A DNA stretch of 64,000 bases from Ptiloglossa arizonensis (Eukaryota; Arthropoda; Insecta; Hymenoptera; Colletidae). Every line of letters starts with the position of its first letter. The first letter of the stretch is position 1. Position numbers and translations under genes: made by a program. Positions 50,360-63,716 of the stretch are shown piece by piece. The DNA lies in assembly GCF_051014685.1 (NCBI RefSeq), contig NC_135061.1, positions 7,240,029-7,304,028 on the forward strand, given 5' to 3'. The notes below the pieces were generated by a model. The model was not told the origin of the DNA. It was given only the letters and a program-made list of their open reading frames with translations, and did no database searches.

Positions 50360-51892
50360 GAGGGACACGTATTTTATATGTGTGTCAATATTTCAAGTCA
50401 ATCGGTCTACTAGTTCCCGAGATATCATACCAACCAGCTTGGAAAATGTCATTTCGAGAAAAACGGCTTTAAAGTTTGGCGTACAGTTTGGCGCGAGAGT
50501 GGGTACAGAGCACGGTTCAATACTCGCTATAAAATATAATATTGTCGATTTTTCAAATTTCACCATAATTCTGTCGGTATAATATTTTTAACACTTAAAT
50601 CACTTAAACTCATGGCAGAACTGAGTATATTATAAATCACCGTCAAACGCGAAATCATTGGTTCAATTTATTATTTAAAAAAGTTCATTTTTTACTCTTT
50701 GTTGGACACTTGTTGAACTTGTAAATCCTGGCTGATCACGGTGAATTATTCGTTAGTTAACTTGGTCTCGTTTTCGTTGTTTTCCCCCATTTAGGAGTTT
50801 CAAAATATACATCACGTACTCGTGATGCGCGAGAGTAATTTCTTCTCTCTAAAAATTTCGAAGCATCTGGATTCCACGTCCAATTTATAATAACAATGCG
50901 CCGGCAGACAATTACTAATAAAAAGGGAGAGAAACTCTTCTTTCGCGTCGCGAAAGTTTCGGTTCGTCGTTTCTGTAACAGCCGAACATAATTTCCCAAG
51001 TTTTTCCCGCTCAAATTTCCTCGGCCGGGCCTCTGTTCACTTAATTACCGTTTAATTGCTCGCCATCAAAGTTTCATCTTCGTATCCGCACGCAATTAAG
51101 GGAAATTTTTTAATCCTCTTCGTTCCAAGATAATTCGTCCAATTAATTCCCCGGCCAACGGCGATTCATTTTAATCTTTGTTAGTAATTATTTTCCGACG
51201 GAATCACCGCCGCTGTATTTAACCGAATCTAGGAAGAGTCTTGACCATGGTCGCGCCTTCAATTTCAACCTAACGACGGAGTTTCTCGATTGTCCCAAGA
51301 TGTCGTTAAGATAACGACGAATTTATCCGCGCCAGAAAACTTCCATTTCCGTCGTTAAAGCGCTTGGAGTTCCGGCCACTGTACAACGAAACTGCGGTCT
51401 CGGTCCTGTCACAGCGCTTTAATGAATAACAGTATCGACACTTTCGTTGGCTTCCGTAACTTCGGGACTTGGAAAGTTCGTAAAATTTGAAAAGGTCCGA
51501 GGAAGTTCAAAGTCCACGAACTTTCGGCTGACTTTCGAGTCCGAGAAATTGCCTGTGACCTAATTTTCGAGCCACTCTGCTCTCGGGTAGACATCTTATT
51601 CTCAAACGTAGACCCTACGGAACTCGAGAAGGGCTGTGAACACAGTCGACTCCCTTTCGGAGCAGTTTTTGTGCGATTTTCTAAAGGACGTCTCGTGGAA
51701 ATCCGCGGGTCTGCAGTGTGGATCTTAATTTCGTGGCAAGACGTTTCGCGTACTGTTCAAGTCGACGATACGATCGCTCAGCGACGAATAAAATTTTAGG
51801 CGAGAGGAAAAAACTCGAGGTAATCGTGTTCCGATGGCTCGCTATTGGATATGGACCGTTAAAGGGAGTTTCCTTCTTACTGTATCGGGTAC

Positions 51893-52110
51893 CTCGATAA
51901 TCGCACGAATCTCGATACTTGCACGAGAACTTCACTCGTTACGTTCTATTAACACGTGGAAGATGGTCACTTAGGAACGAGTGAAGTTGTAGGTGAAAGG
52001 GACAGGTAGCAGTAACCGTAAGATAGCGGAGATTGAGTTAGCGGTGCTTGTTCTTTATTGGATTGGTTACCTTGATAATCGCACGATTCTCGGTGCTTGC
52101 AGGAACTTCG
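51893..52110. repeat. Short direct duplication, about 180 bp apart
   Basis: The string TCGATAATCGCACGAATCTCG with CTTGCACGAGAACTTC at about 51893 recurs as TTGATAATCGCACGATTCTCG with CTTGCAGGAACTTCG at about 52072. The sequence between is not duplicated. Confidence 0.6.
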
Positions 52111-53935
52111 ACCTCGCTGAAAGGAAGACGTGCGAAAATGTGCACTAGAGATAACTAAACGAAGCGATAACGCGATCTTCCTTTCGAGTTTATTGAACTT
52201 GTTCGAACATTCGATCCTCTAGAAAATTCCCAATAATTAGCTCTAAGAATTTTCATGTACCGTATCGTTTTCATTATATCGCACCTTCATTATTTATTAA
52301 CAGTCATTTTACTACCTAATTCTATAACTGTTGCGAATCTATTGTACCATTACCATTTTTATTAACAGTGTCTGTTACTTTTACAAAAAGTATCTGTCGA
52401 CGATTTGGATGATTCGATGTACTTGGAACGAAACCCGATTCTTCGAAAAATCCAACTCTAAAAGTTGGACTTGGATTCCGTTTTAAACACCGTTCGGTAT
52501 TGTTTCGTTCTTACACAATAGACGCGCACTGTAAAGGAAGATGCGCGATCGCGATTAAGGTCCTTGATCCCCGATTATTCGACTCAATTTCGTCGGTGAG
52601 TCGTAATCGGTAGGCACCGTTCGCCCTTTATCGCCGGGCGTAACCAACTTTTCATTACTTTCTCGGACTTTATGCATACTAAAGTCCTGCGTGTGCCGTT
52701 TAATCGCGCGACAGAGGAGCGATGGGGCGTAGAACACAGAGCGTAGAAGCGTACGTAATGTAAATCTCGCGGGTTGGCCGACCAACGAGGCCAGTAAAGT
52801 CCTGAGAAGCAGAACGGACGGTGCTCTCTAATTCTACGGGACAGCCTTTTCCCGCGCGTTTCTCGCCGAAATGGAAAGTTTAGGGAGATCCCGGCGCTCG
52901 AGTCGTTGCTCGCCGGGTCTTCAGCTTTACGTCGGCGGTAAAAAGTGAAAAGGCGGATGAGAAAAAAAGTCCTCCCTGGCGAGATAAGCTTTTGACTTTT
53001 TTATCCGGCAGCTTTTTACGACCGCTGGATAGGCTCGTTTGTATCATTCAGCCCCGGAGAAGTTCATCTTTTTGAGCGAACGCTGTAGAAAAATACCGAG
53101 GGATCTGTTCCGTCGTGGCCAGCGAAACGATACGTTGAATAGGTTCGAAATTCGCGTTGTGATAGACTCCTTGACCCGTAGTAACACATTTTCTCTTCCG
53201 TTAATGGTCATCTCGTTCGCGCGGTATCATTTCCGGATCATTTTACACCCAGTCGATCACTTTTCACGCTCGCGCCCCTGCCAGGGATTCCGATCGAACC
53301 GAAGCACGAGGTATTTTACACGAAGTTACGACAAACGGTTATATAAACGTGGGTCAGAAAATGCTCTCTTTCCGAATAGTAAACACTTTTTGTTTACAAT
53401 GGAGTTTGAAGAGCAAGAACACTCGGCACGTAGTTAACGCGAGATGACGACAGGATTAAAAAAATTATCACTCGACGGTCGTTGCACGTCGAAAGTTTAA
53501 GCCATTTTCTCGCTCAAACTTTCATTGGATAATCGCCCGTGCGTTGAACTTTTTCACCAACGTGCTTTCGACGCCATCTTCGAACGTTTGATCCCTCGAC
53601 GATCAGTCGAGTCTGTTTCTTCGTAACGCCCAGGTGAGAGAATTACTATAAAAGTACCGCTACACGCATAATCTGTATCAACGCATAAACGTATCAACTC
53701 GCCGTTACGACGACTAACTTCTAATTACGCACTAGAGACGTTACGATAATAATAATTCTCCACAACGCATCTGTGAACGCGAAATCCGAGCAGATGTACC
53801 GGTCCCAAAGGCGTGGGGTGCACGTGGATGCACCGAGTCTCATAAATACAGTATTCCTCTAGATTTTTGCCGCGTATTTCCATAGATATAAAATGCTCGT
53901 AAATAAGCTACTTTCATGGACACGGAATTCATGCA

Positions 53936-54370
53936 GTTATACCGCACCTCTAGGTACCAGAATACACATGGGTTTTTCATCGATGTAATATTTCTTGAGA
54001 TATAGTATCTTCGCGGCTACCGGCGTGTAGTATCATCGTAATCCGTTTACGCTTATCGTCGTGGGACAATTTTTGACGCGCTATTCGTTCCGCGGTACCA
54101 GAAGAACTTCCCGGAAGGACGCGTTGTAAATTCACGGAAAATTCATTATACCGTTTTAATTCCCGTATGTTTCCACCGGGAAGGCGGATTTACGCGCAGG
54201 CATGTTATCCAGTAAAATGGAAACGTATAGTTAGGTGTGTGTTTTTTTTTTTTTTTTTTTTTTTTCACGGGCGTAAAATTCGTACAGTTGCGCTACCTTC
54301 GACGTTACCAGAGAGCACACGGTTTTTCCATCGACATAATATTTTCTAAAGTGTATTATTTCCTTGCGTG
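53936..54370. repeat. Diverged duplication, about 335 bp apart
   Basis: Both blocks contain TACCAGA, CACA, GGTTTTTC, ATCGA, TAATATTT and AGTAT/GTATTAT in the same order, starting near 53945 and 54280. Similarity is partial. Confidence 0.4.
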
Positions 54371-55540
54371 TGCGCGGTTTACGAAATGGACGCGGCTCAT
54401 TCGTGCTTCATTTTCGTGTAACATTGTCGAGTAATTTCTGCAACTCGCTTAAAGTAGACAAAAGAAACTTGAAAAAGAGTGCGTCATGAATTCGCGAAAA
54501 CGTTAATTACGCCACACCACCGTTCAAAAGACACATTTACGTGGGAACATTATTATCCGACAAAATGCAAATGGGTGGTGACAAGGACTCTTTTTTTTTT
54601 CTTTTTTGCGTAGCGAAAAACGCATTTGCTCTCGTTACCGTTTATCCACGAGCGAAAAAAGTGAACGTCCAGATACGTGTCGTTTTGCAGCATTCGCGTT
54701 TCCATCTTGGCAACGGTCCTGGTCAACGGAAAAAATTAATCGTTTCCCGAAATTAATCGCAAAACACGTTAAACCAACGTGCGTTTCCAACGAACGATCG
54801 TCGAGAGACTACCGTGAAATCGTGGAGCAAAGAAGGAGCGGTAGAACGAAATTTAATCGCGAACAGAGAAACAAAACAGACTCGCGCGCAACCGAACGTT
54901 CCAGAAACAATACCAGAGATCTTTATCTTGGCGATATATTCGCGTACAAATTAAGGAATACAACTCTCGCGAGCCTGGTCTTTGTACAACTACAGCGAAA
55001 CGATTTTCCCTCGGAAAACTGGAACGAAATTATCCGCATCGAGTTCCGACGAAAGCTACAAGACGCGATCGAATTTCTTCCATTGATGATAATTGAAATT
55101 GTTACATTTGTCATTGTACAATTGAATTTGTAAAAAGTACAGATCGTTAAGTATAATTTCATAAAAAATTCAAGGTTATCGGAAGAAAGTAATTTAAATA
55201 CGACAAGCAATTCGTATACCTCGACGCGTTCGCGTGTTGTTCGTTCGGTGGAAAAACGACGAAGCTCCGGTTTTTCTTAATTAACTCTCCTTCCCCTTTC
55301 ACTCGCAGGCGCGAGGGAATGGCGAGTTTAATGGTCCTCCACGATTTGCCTTCGGAGCATCGAAAATTAATTCGTTCCGATTGCAACCTCTCGTTCCCTG
55401 GTTGCTCGTGCAAGTTTAAAAACAATGTTTCCGGTGGGTCCGTACCCACCGGTCGAGTAATTGGCGCGTGCCAAGACCAATTTACCGTTTAATCCCTCGA
55501 TGAGAATAAACGAGCGGTACGTAAACGGATTTACCGCTCC

Positions 55541-55582
55541 TTTTTTTTTTCGCCACCCCCCCCCCCCCCCCTCCTCCTCCTC
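55541..55582. repeat. Homopolymer cluster: T10, C15-16, (CTC)n
   Basis: T10 is followed by CGCCA, an uninterrupted C run of about 16, and CTC triplets. Assembly length here may be unreliable. Confidence 0.9.
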
Positions 55583-56030
55583 GATACTCCGTTTCTGACC
55601 GTGTAATGCGATAATCGGTTCAATTCTACACGTGCCGCAAACCGTCGATAAAAATTCATTGACGCGAGAAAATATGGCGGTGGTTGTTGCTCAATTGAAA
55701 CACACCGGTCGGTTGGAACTTTTACACATCCCCGGTGAACTTTAATTCAACGTTCTGTCGTTTGCTACGTTTCCACGTTCTTCTCTGGCGCGGTGTTTGT
55801 AAATTCACGTTGTTGGGTATACGGTGTTACGCACGGAAACTTGGTTATTTTGTGTTCGTAAAACGGATCGCGATAGCGGGTTAATACAGTGGATAACATT
55901 CGAGCAGAACGCGGTACCAACTTTTGGAGAACGATTCGAACATTACGGTCGTCCGCGAAGTGAATTGGAACTACGATATACGTGTATACGTTGTCGTGGT
56001 ATCTTAATTACTCGGCTTTTGGACGTGTGA

Positions 56031-57200
56031 CGATGGATCATTGGCAACTGTGACGACTGCACCGACAATTTGGATCGCTCTACTTTTGAACGTTCGATAA
56101 TGGATCACTGGCAACCGAACCGACTGCATTTGCAATCTGCATCGCTTAACTTTTGACGATGATACCGAATATGTAGCACCTGGACCGCTTGCACAGTGAT
56201 CTGGATTATAGCTTTGGCCACGGTGCTACGATCTAAATACTACTACGGACAGTGGCACAGCGATCTGAATTGCATTACCAGATATGGGCATACGACCTAA
56301 ACACCTCTGTGGACTATGGTACGGCGATACGAATTGCACCATGATTTCGTACAAAATTATCTGGACCGCATCACTATGAACGCATTATGGATGCGATATC
56401 GTTATGGATTGCATAATCTGCAATAAATTGTGGCCTGTGTTCGATAATCTAAATCACCGCTTCTTGTACTTTCTTCGTTCGTGATTCCTTTTCGTAAGAA
56501 ACGCTATCAACGATTCCTAGTTTATTCGAATCTATGGATACTACAAATTCAACAATTTGAAAAAATAATAAATCGTTCTTGGAAAAGTTAATTTCATTTA
56601 TAGTAGTAAAGAGTTTGGAGATTAAAAGTAATTATTCATAGAACGACCAATGTAATTTATAGTAATACTCGATGTACGGATATATTTTTTTTATACAGAG
56701 ATCAAATATTCCGAGAGTAAAAGAATAGTACAAAAATGTGTTTCAAAATTTTCCTACAATTTACTAAAAGTTTAACGCAACTCCCCGAGGGTCTGCGACC
56801 CATACAATACACGTATAAGAAGCTCCGATCTAGATAATACCGTGGGTTATGGTTCAGTGATATGAATTAATTCACGACCACTTACAAACTTATCTGGATT
56901 ATATTATAAGCTGTAGAATTATAGATGCATACCGTAGATTACATAACGAGTTATGGTACTGTAATATGAACTAGATCGTGGCTCGTGTATATAATCTGGG
57001 CAACATTATGGGAACGGTTCGATAATTATCAATTACATCGTAATGTATTATAGACTTTTATCAGGATCGTATCGCGAGTTGTAATATTACACTCGACACT
57101 TGTAGCACAGTGATCTGGCTTACCAGCAATGATCTTTTACAAAGTCCTATCACTTGTTGAATCGCACGATACGTACCACGACCATGATCCGTACCAGATT
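56031..57200. repeat. Large array of degenerate tandem repeats
   Basis: Two blocks, about 56031-56470 and 56800-57200, consist of loosely repeated strings of the type GATCTGGATTATA, GGTACGGCGATACGAATTGCA, TATGGTTCAGTGATATGAATT and CACGACCACTTACAA, recurring every 40-60 bp with much variation. A non-repetitive AT-rich segment separates them. There is no open frame of note. It looks like an old, decaying minisatellite. Confidence 0.6.
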
Positions 57201-60200
57201 TGCCGTACCATAATAGCAACCGATCCTCGCTAGGAGGTATACCTGAACTTAGCTCGAAGTCGGTCGCTCTTTCTCTTCCAAGTGCACAACACCTCTCGGA
57301 ACCGAATTATTACGGTGCATTGTTTACAGCTTCCAGTAGGATGCACTTGTACTCGATATTGTAGTATCAGAATTTTCCATTCCCGATGCACTTGTTTCGA
57401 GTGCAGGTCTAGGATAAGATACATTGCGTGCGAATGGAGTTGCGTTAGAGTAAACGGTTCGGTGTCGATTTGTCGCCAGGTTTTCCAAAGGGCGACTCTT
57501 TACAGGAGGTCGTGCAAGACGACCGAGCCTGGGAATGCACGAGAGCGAAAGGAAATGCGTTTGGTCCGGAGAAAATGAAGAGCGTTTGGAAAAGACGAGC
57601 GATCGAGATGGGCGAACGTGACCGGATGCTCGAAGCGACGAAGACGATTAGGTTAGTGTCATATATAATCGATCTATTTTCGGTACAAAGAGTCTTACTG
57701 TAATCCAATATACTATCCGACAATATCGACACGTGTAATCAAAGTGCGAATCGCGTGCGTACGGTCACAATCGTAGACACGAAACGTTTAATTCTGGCGG
57801 CGAGCCGAATTGGGATATTAAGTATTAAAAGTGGTACCGGACGAATTGAAAATATACACCGGGCAGTATCACGAGGGACGAGCAATCACGTGCACGGGGA
57901 AAATTATGCGCGTTCGAGGGAATTTACGATGGTGGCGCGAATTTACCGTGAACGCGGTGTCTAGCATATGGCCTCGATATGGCCCCGGGACCGAAAGCAT
58001 CGGCAAAATGGGGAACGTCCCTTAAAATATGGGCCACGGTTCGCAGACTCGCTCGAGCGGAGCCGGTATTAATCATTCCCATTATATATATTACAGGCAC
58101 GTTAATATAACACGGTATATAACGTATTAAGTTAATCCGCCCAAGGGGTCTCGTCTTTCGTGCCGTACACTCGTCCAGAATACGAAATTAACGAACGCTT
58201 GAATTATTATAAACTACGGCATTGCTGGGCGCAGTTTCGCGCCAGTACACCGCGCGAATATAATATTTAGACGGATATAGGATCCGGGTAGACGTAACGC
58301 GCAGTTACGTGGCCACTTCGCTTTGATTTATTATTCAAGCGCTGTGCATGGGATTCAGACACAGCAGACGTAGTACTTTGTCGAATGCACAGACACTGCA
58401 CAAATTTCCATAAGTGATCTTTCTCGTAAATACGGCATTAACGTGCTGGAAAATCCACGCGGATATAGCGTCAACGTGGACGCGTGATTTCCATAAACAA
58501 CTCGCGAGGATTTAACCGTTTCTAGAGATACGGTAATTCGCGTAAACGTGTCATTTTCATCGATGCTTTATCGCTAAATACCTGGGCCGGGGTGTCCAGA
58601 AAAATGCACCAGCGGTCGGAGGATGATTTCACGCGAAGAAATGAATCGAGAGGGTAAAATTAAATTTTTTCGATACCCGAATTTTCGTCCTTGCGAGGTG
58701 TTGCACGAACAATTTGCTCTGATCGAACGAGTTTGTAAATTTAATCTGCAACGATCGTTCGATGTTCGATAGAGAAAACTCTATTTTCCAGGAAGCATTC
58801 TTCGATGTTGCGTAGCTTAGATTTTAAAACGGGTTGCGTTATATAGGGAGAGACGAGACGGCTACTGGGCGTATTTGTGTATAAAAGTAAATTAGAAAAC
58901 GTGGAATGAAACTTTTTTACTCGACACTTCGTTTTCGAGAAAATCGGGCTGGAAGATCCTCGAGTTCGATTCGTTGAACGCGTCTGACCATTACCCGTTG
59001 TTTCTACTTGTTCCGCGGTTTGCGAACATTAACGGTGGTGCGCTATTATCTGTTTTATGCCAGCTTACTGTCTTCTAACTAAGTTAAAACTAGTTGCAAC
59101 GGATAATCTATCGTCAATGTTAACGAACACCAACACAAATAGAAATAACAAATAACGACTAAACGTGTTAGCCAAGTCCATGTAAGCGCTAAGAAATTAA
59201 AAAATTGATATTCCTGAAAATCAGACGGCGTGTATATAATATCCAAATTCCGCTTCTTCGATAAACTACATCTTGGAAAGAAAAAATTATAAGGAAATAT
59301 ACGTAATCTAAACCTGAATTGAATCCAGATCGAATCTAACTTTGTTATATTAACCCTCGGTGTCGTGATTTTGTTACGTACATAAATGATGTTTTTCAGT
59401 AAAAAATGACACTGGTATAAAAAGTATTAACAATCCTTTTTTAATCTAAAAGGATAAAATATGAATAATATATCAAATATTTTAATCGATACAAGTAATG
59501 GTCACGCGAATACACGTCCGAGTATAAATTAGAAAAAACAGAATTCTAGGAAAAATAGAGACAGATGTCATCCGTGTCGGCAAATTTTATTCGAAATGAA
59601 AATAATAAATATTTCTCCGCAACGTTGTCCAACAATAACTGAAATATTGATTCCGAAATAACAGGTACTTCGAATCGTAAAGTTATCGACAATGGTAACC
59701 CTTTACATAATAGATAAATATTTATTCGTGAGTTGGAAATAGAAAATTTACAATTTTTTAACGAGGCGTGCAACATTTGCCAGTATATTCCATATTGTAG
59801 CAAAATTTGAGCGAAAATCCATTGGACACTCGGTATACTTGCGGTTTGTACATGTATATCATTACCGCATCGTGCATTTGAAGTTACAAATGCTCACGAA
59901 TAATACAACGGATATCAATGAAATATCAACGACGTATATTCGTTGTAATAATATCTTTCTTTCTTTCGACCATTATCGATATCACCGCTTTAACGGTGCA
60001 AAGTGATTTGTAATTTCGTTTATCGGAATATTTCGCAACGTGTCGATCGTTTTCCATAATACGTGTTTCATCGCCTCGAACTATTTCGTTGTCGAAGTCA
60101 TTTGCGAGGTATTTCGAAAATAAAATGGAAACCGCGAGACAAGATTACGTATCGTCTCGAATAAATACAATCTGGAGGTAACGTTATTCCCAAAGTATCC

Positions 60201-62471
60201 TTGTCCGATGTCAACCGCGGTAAAAGCAGCGGGGATATCGTAAAAAGAGTCCGCAACGACGTTCGAGGGTTAACGAACCTCCCGTTGCGAGACAATCCAG
60301 GTACTTGCCCCTTCGAAACAGCCACGGATACCCAATTCCCGACAAATTGACTCTCCGGCCGTGAAAAAGAGTCCTGATCCCGAGGAATTACAAATTCAGG
60401 GGAAAGGCGCGTCGTTTGCCGTGTTACTTCGATACGGGTACGCGTGAAAGCATCAGCGAATGAGGGAATGGCTCATAAAATATGAGGCGGTTACCAGCCT
60501 CGAAATCCACCGGCGCTTTTCACCGTGACGGAGTCGGGAGTTCCTCGCTGAAAATCACTCGTGAATTCCACTGTAGTCGGCTCGTTCTTTTACTTCTCCC
60601 CGGTCTGTCTCTCCTTCTCGTGCACATCACGGCCCGAGATCGCGAAAGAGAAAGGCTTTTTCGCTGTAGCATTTCCGCGAACGACGCCGACGATAATGTA
60701 AGCGTCTCTGGTGCGCAGCTACGCGCTCAGCCAAGGGTTGGAAGCTATCATCCAATTTTTCATCGCGCTGCATCCGTTCGTTGGTATCGCGTCCCCGACT
60801 GCTCGAACGTCATTAGGGCCTGCCGCTGTGGAAAGATATCGTTTCCACTTTCCCAGAGACACAGTTTCCCTCGGAAACATTGAAACACGCCGCTCTCCTG
60901 CCTTCTACCGTGTTTTCCCCCCCTGTTGCTGACACGTTATGCACCCGGTGGCGCTTTTCGAATCGAGTGGGACGCCAAGCACTCGCGATTCGGTGCACGC
61001 GAAATGTTCCTTTGGACATTACTTGCGCATTCCTAACGACCTTGAAAGTTACGTTAAAGGGGAGTTTTCATTTCGAAGATATCGTCGTTACGAATCTGGA
61101 CTTTCTTTTTAGTTTTATACTTTAGATTTAGCCCAAATTCGATAGAATTGTATTACTTTTCGCTGCGAAACGTTCGTGAATCTTGGTCAACGATAACAAC
61201 GGTTACGGTTGACAACGACCGATTTTAACGACTTTAAGGTACGTTAAAGGGGATAGGTTAGACTCATCGGAAAGTGATGGTTCGCGACAACAACGAGTTC
61301 TAACTTCGAAATAAATTGTGATCATCGAGTCTATTATTTTCACCTTCCATTCTAATTACTACAACGTTGAAGCACGTGGTGAGCAACCATTAATTGTAGA
61401 CTACAAGTGCTCGGCGATCTTCCTTTTATTATATTTCAAGATAATTGAAATTGACGCCGTCGTTACCAACACAATTAATTACCGTCGTGTTTCACTCGAT
61501 GATTCAATCGAGAGTGTTTCGAGAATTTCAAGAAGGCTTCGAAACTAATGACACGATCAATATTTCTTCACGTTGGAATTTCTACTCGAATCGAAAATGT
61601 GGATCACTGTACAGGGTGTCGAGATTACGTTCAAAAATAATACTTTGACTACATTTTCAATCTCATTGTCCAGTTGTCGCTTCTAAGATCGTCTCCTGTC
61701 CTCGAGAAACGAATTTCTGTTGCAATATTTGCCCCATCGAAACGTGCAAAAGTCTCTTTACGATAAATGGAACACCGTACGGAATGATGATCATCTTGTC
61801 GCTGAATGTTGAGAAAAGTGGAAGGAAATTTTTCATTGTGCGCATCTCTTTCTTGCGCATCCGCTCGCTTCGATACAGTTACGAGGAATTTCACTCGTGT
61901 TTATTTTTCCAATATTTCAATGCAATTTGAATTTTCTATGAGAACAAAGATCAATTTATGGACCCGCTGGAAAAACTCTGATCGACTCTTTTTATACAAG
62001 GAAAAGCTCGCGAAGGCGGAATAACTCGTAAAATGACTTGCACGTTAGGACCGCGGATCCAGAAATCGCACAGGAAAGTACTATATGTACTGCGGTAATT
62101 CCCGCTTTCGAGCTAGAAATTCGGGATTTTCGGTTCACTTGAAACCGGGGTCGATAGTTGCGTTCTTTAACGTTTCTTTAGCACCGATACACTTCGAGCA
62201 TAAAATGAATCTTTATCTGGATAGTCGTTCGAACGTTCTTAATTATTTTCCAGGACAGCTTTTAAGATTATTTAAATCGGGACGGCCAATTTACTCGAAT
62301 GTGGAATGGCCAGCGGGTTTTATCTCGAATCGAGGCTAATAAGGATCGCCTTTCTCCGCGACAGCCCGATCGTTGGACACGGTGAATACATAAATTATGT
62401 TCGCGATGCATAATCGTAAATAATACAAGAGACGACTCCATAACTTGCATCCGGTGTAGAACTTGTCACTC
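57201..62471. other. Mixed CpG-rich and AT-rich DNA, no supported gene
   Basis: The second hairpin repeat copy lies at 58897-59175. A plus-strand frame at 60482-60883 contains a hydrophobic run (RLVLLLLPGLSLLLVH) followed by low-complexity arginine/glutamate; no homology or clear start supports it. Nothing else was recognised. Confidence 0.5.
58897..59175. repeat. Dispersed hairpin-forming repeat, copy 2
   Basis: Shares with copy 1 (47340-47560) the block CTTCGTTTTCGAGAAAATC, the left arm GCGTCTGACCATTACCCGTT at about 58980 and a right arm with AACACAAATAGAAATAAC near 59131-59148. The loop is longer here, about 90 nt. Arms have diverged more than in copy 1. Confidence 0.65.
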
Positions 62472-62702
62472 GAAAGCGGGGAATTACTATACGTTTGCAC
62501 AATTTTTTAGTCTCGAAAGCCAATCCTCTGATTTCACAGGAATTCTTTGAAAGCGGGGAGTTTCTATACGTTTACACAATTTTTTATTCCCGAAAACCAA
62601 TCCTTTAATTTCGCACGAATTCTTTGAAAGAAGGGGGTTACTATTCATTTGCGCAATTTTGCTCTCTCAAAAATCGATCTCTAACTTTGCGCGAATTTTT
62701 CA
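62472..62702. repeat. Three tandem copies of a 77-bp unit
   Basis: GAAAGCGGGG begins copies at 62472 and 62549, and GAAAGAAGGGGG begins the third at 62626, giving an exact 77-bp period. Each copy continues with TACTAT or TTCTAT, TTTGCACAATTTTTT and a CGAATTCTTT-type end; the third is the most diverged. Confidence 0.9.
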
Positions 62703-63298
62703 CCTCGATTAAAGCTGATCTCGCTGTTGGTAAATAGTGTGTATATAAAAAATGAAATTAACTGGAATATCGAATCATAGAAATTGTTACTGAAAAATGG
62801 AAATTACTATACGTGATTTTACAACCGAGCGACAAAATACTAGAAGTAACGACTTTCTCGAATATACACCATCAAAATTGTCATCGCTCAAAACCTAAAA
62901 GCAGCGTACACGATTGGAAAATTGCTCACGAATCGAGTCGGTCGAACTTTGCGTTTGTCGCGCGACGAAGGGATTTTCCTCGATCGTTTCGCGAGTTTTG
63001 ATGATCGATGGCGCTCATGTGTTTATTCCGCTTGTAACGACGTTACTAATTGGCCGGTCTCGGTGCTCTCGTTCACGATAATGTGCACCGATAACGTCGT
63101 TGCTTCCGTTATTAAGTGCGATCCTCGTCCTCGTTGGATCGAGGCGAAAGGCAGCCGTAATTAAAAGTTGCGAACCTACGATGGGAATATCATTTACGGG
63201 CTGAAGCTAATTACGTCGCGGCCGAATAAATGGCGGGCGATGAATGAGAAACGAGATCTCGCGTTCGGTATTCGCCTCGGCCGCCGCGAGCTTGCGTT

Positions 63299-63340
63299 CT
63301 CTCTCTCTCTCTCACTCTCTCTCTCTCTCTCTCTCTCTTT
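63299..63340. repeat. (CT)n microsatellite
   Basis: About 20 CT units with one CA interruption. Confidence 0.95.
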
Positions 63341-63673
63341 GGACTACTTCCAGTATTACTTTTCTGGTTGTCCGGAGTTGAAAGGCATTACACGATTTCC
63401 CTTCTACATTTTTTGCCCGTGTACCCTGGTGCTCCCGAGAGGCGACGCTGAATTTATCCCCAGGTGTCGGTGGTAAGTCCAGCGTTCTGAGCCCAACAGC
63501 CTCCTTTTCTTCTCCTCGAAGTGTCCACGGAGTTTCAGTTTCTTCGCCAACCTTCGTTTCTGTTAATTATACACTTACCAACTTTCCTTTTATCCGCGGT
63601 CTACTTATTCACGAACTTTCACGCACGAGGACTCGAGCCTAACTCGTTGGAAGATGGTTCTCTCCTTCCCCTT

Positions 63674-63678
<5 letters not shown>

Positions 63679-63713
<35 letters not shown>
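63679..63713. repeat. (CT)n microsatellite
   Basis: About 17 uninterrupted CT units, 340 bp right of a similar run. Confidence 0.95.

Positions 63714-63716
<3 letters not shown>

Larger units (their letters stand above)
50360..56030. other. CpG-rich region without a supported gene
   Basis: No gene supported. Short duplications occur at 51893-52110 and 53936-54370. Homopolymers lie at 54241-54265 (T run), 54592-54606 (T run) and 55541-55582. A plus-strand frame of 175 codons ending at 55133 lacks an ATG near its start and any domain. Confidence 0.5.

Noticed and set aside
54606..55133. 175-codon plus-strand frame
   Set aside because: No ATG near the start, highly charged random-like composition in CpG-rich DNA.
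60482..60883. 133-codon plus-strand frame with a hydrophobic run
   Set aside because: Looks like a signal peptide at first glance, but the run is internal, the rest is low-complexity, and the apparent donor/acceptor pair encloses too short an intron.
63352..63472. Possible exon between a (CT)n-preceded acceptor and a GTAAGT donor
   Set aside because: Splice signals arise easily next to CT repeats; the encoded peptide has no resemblance to known proteins.
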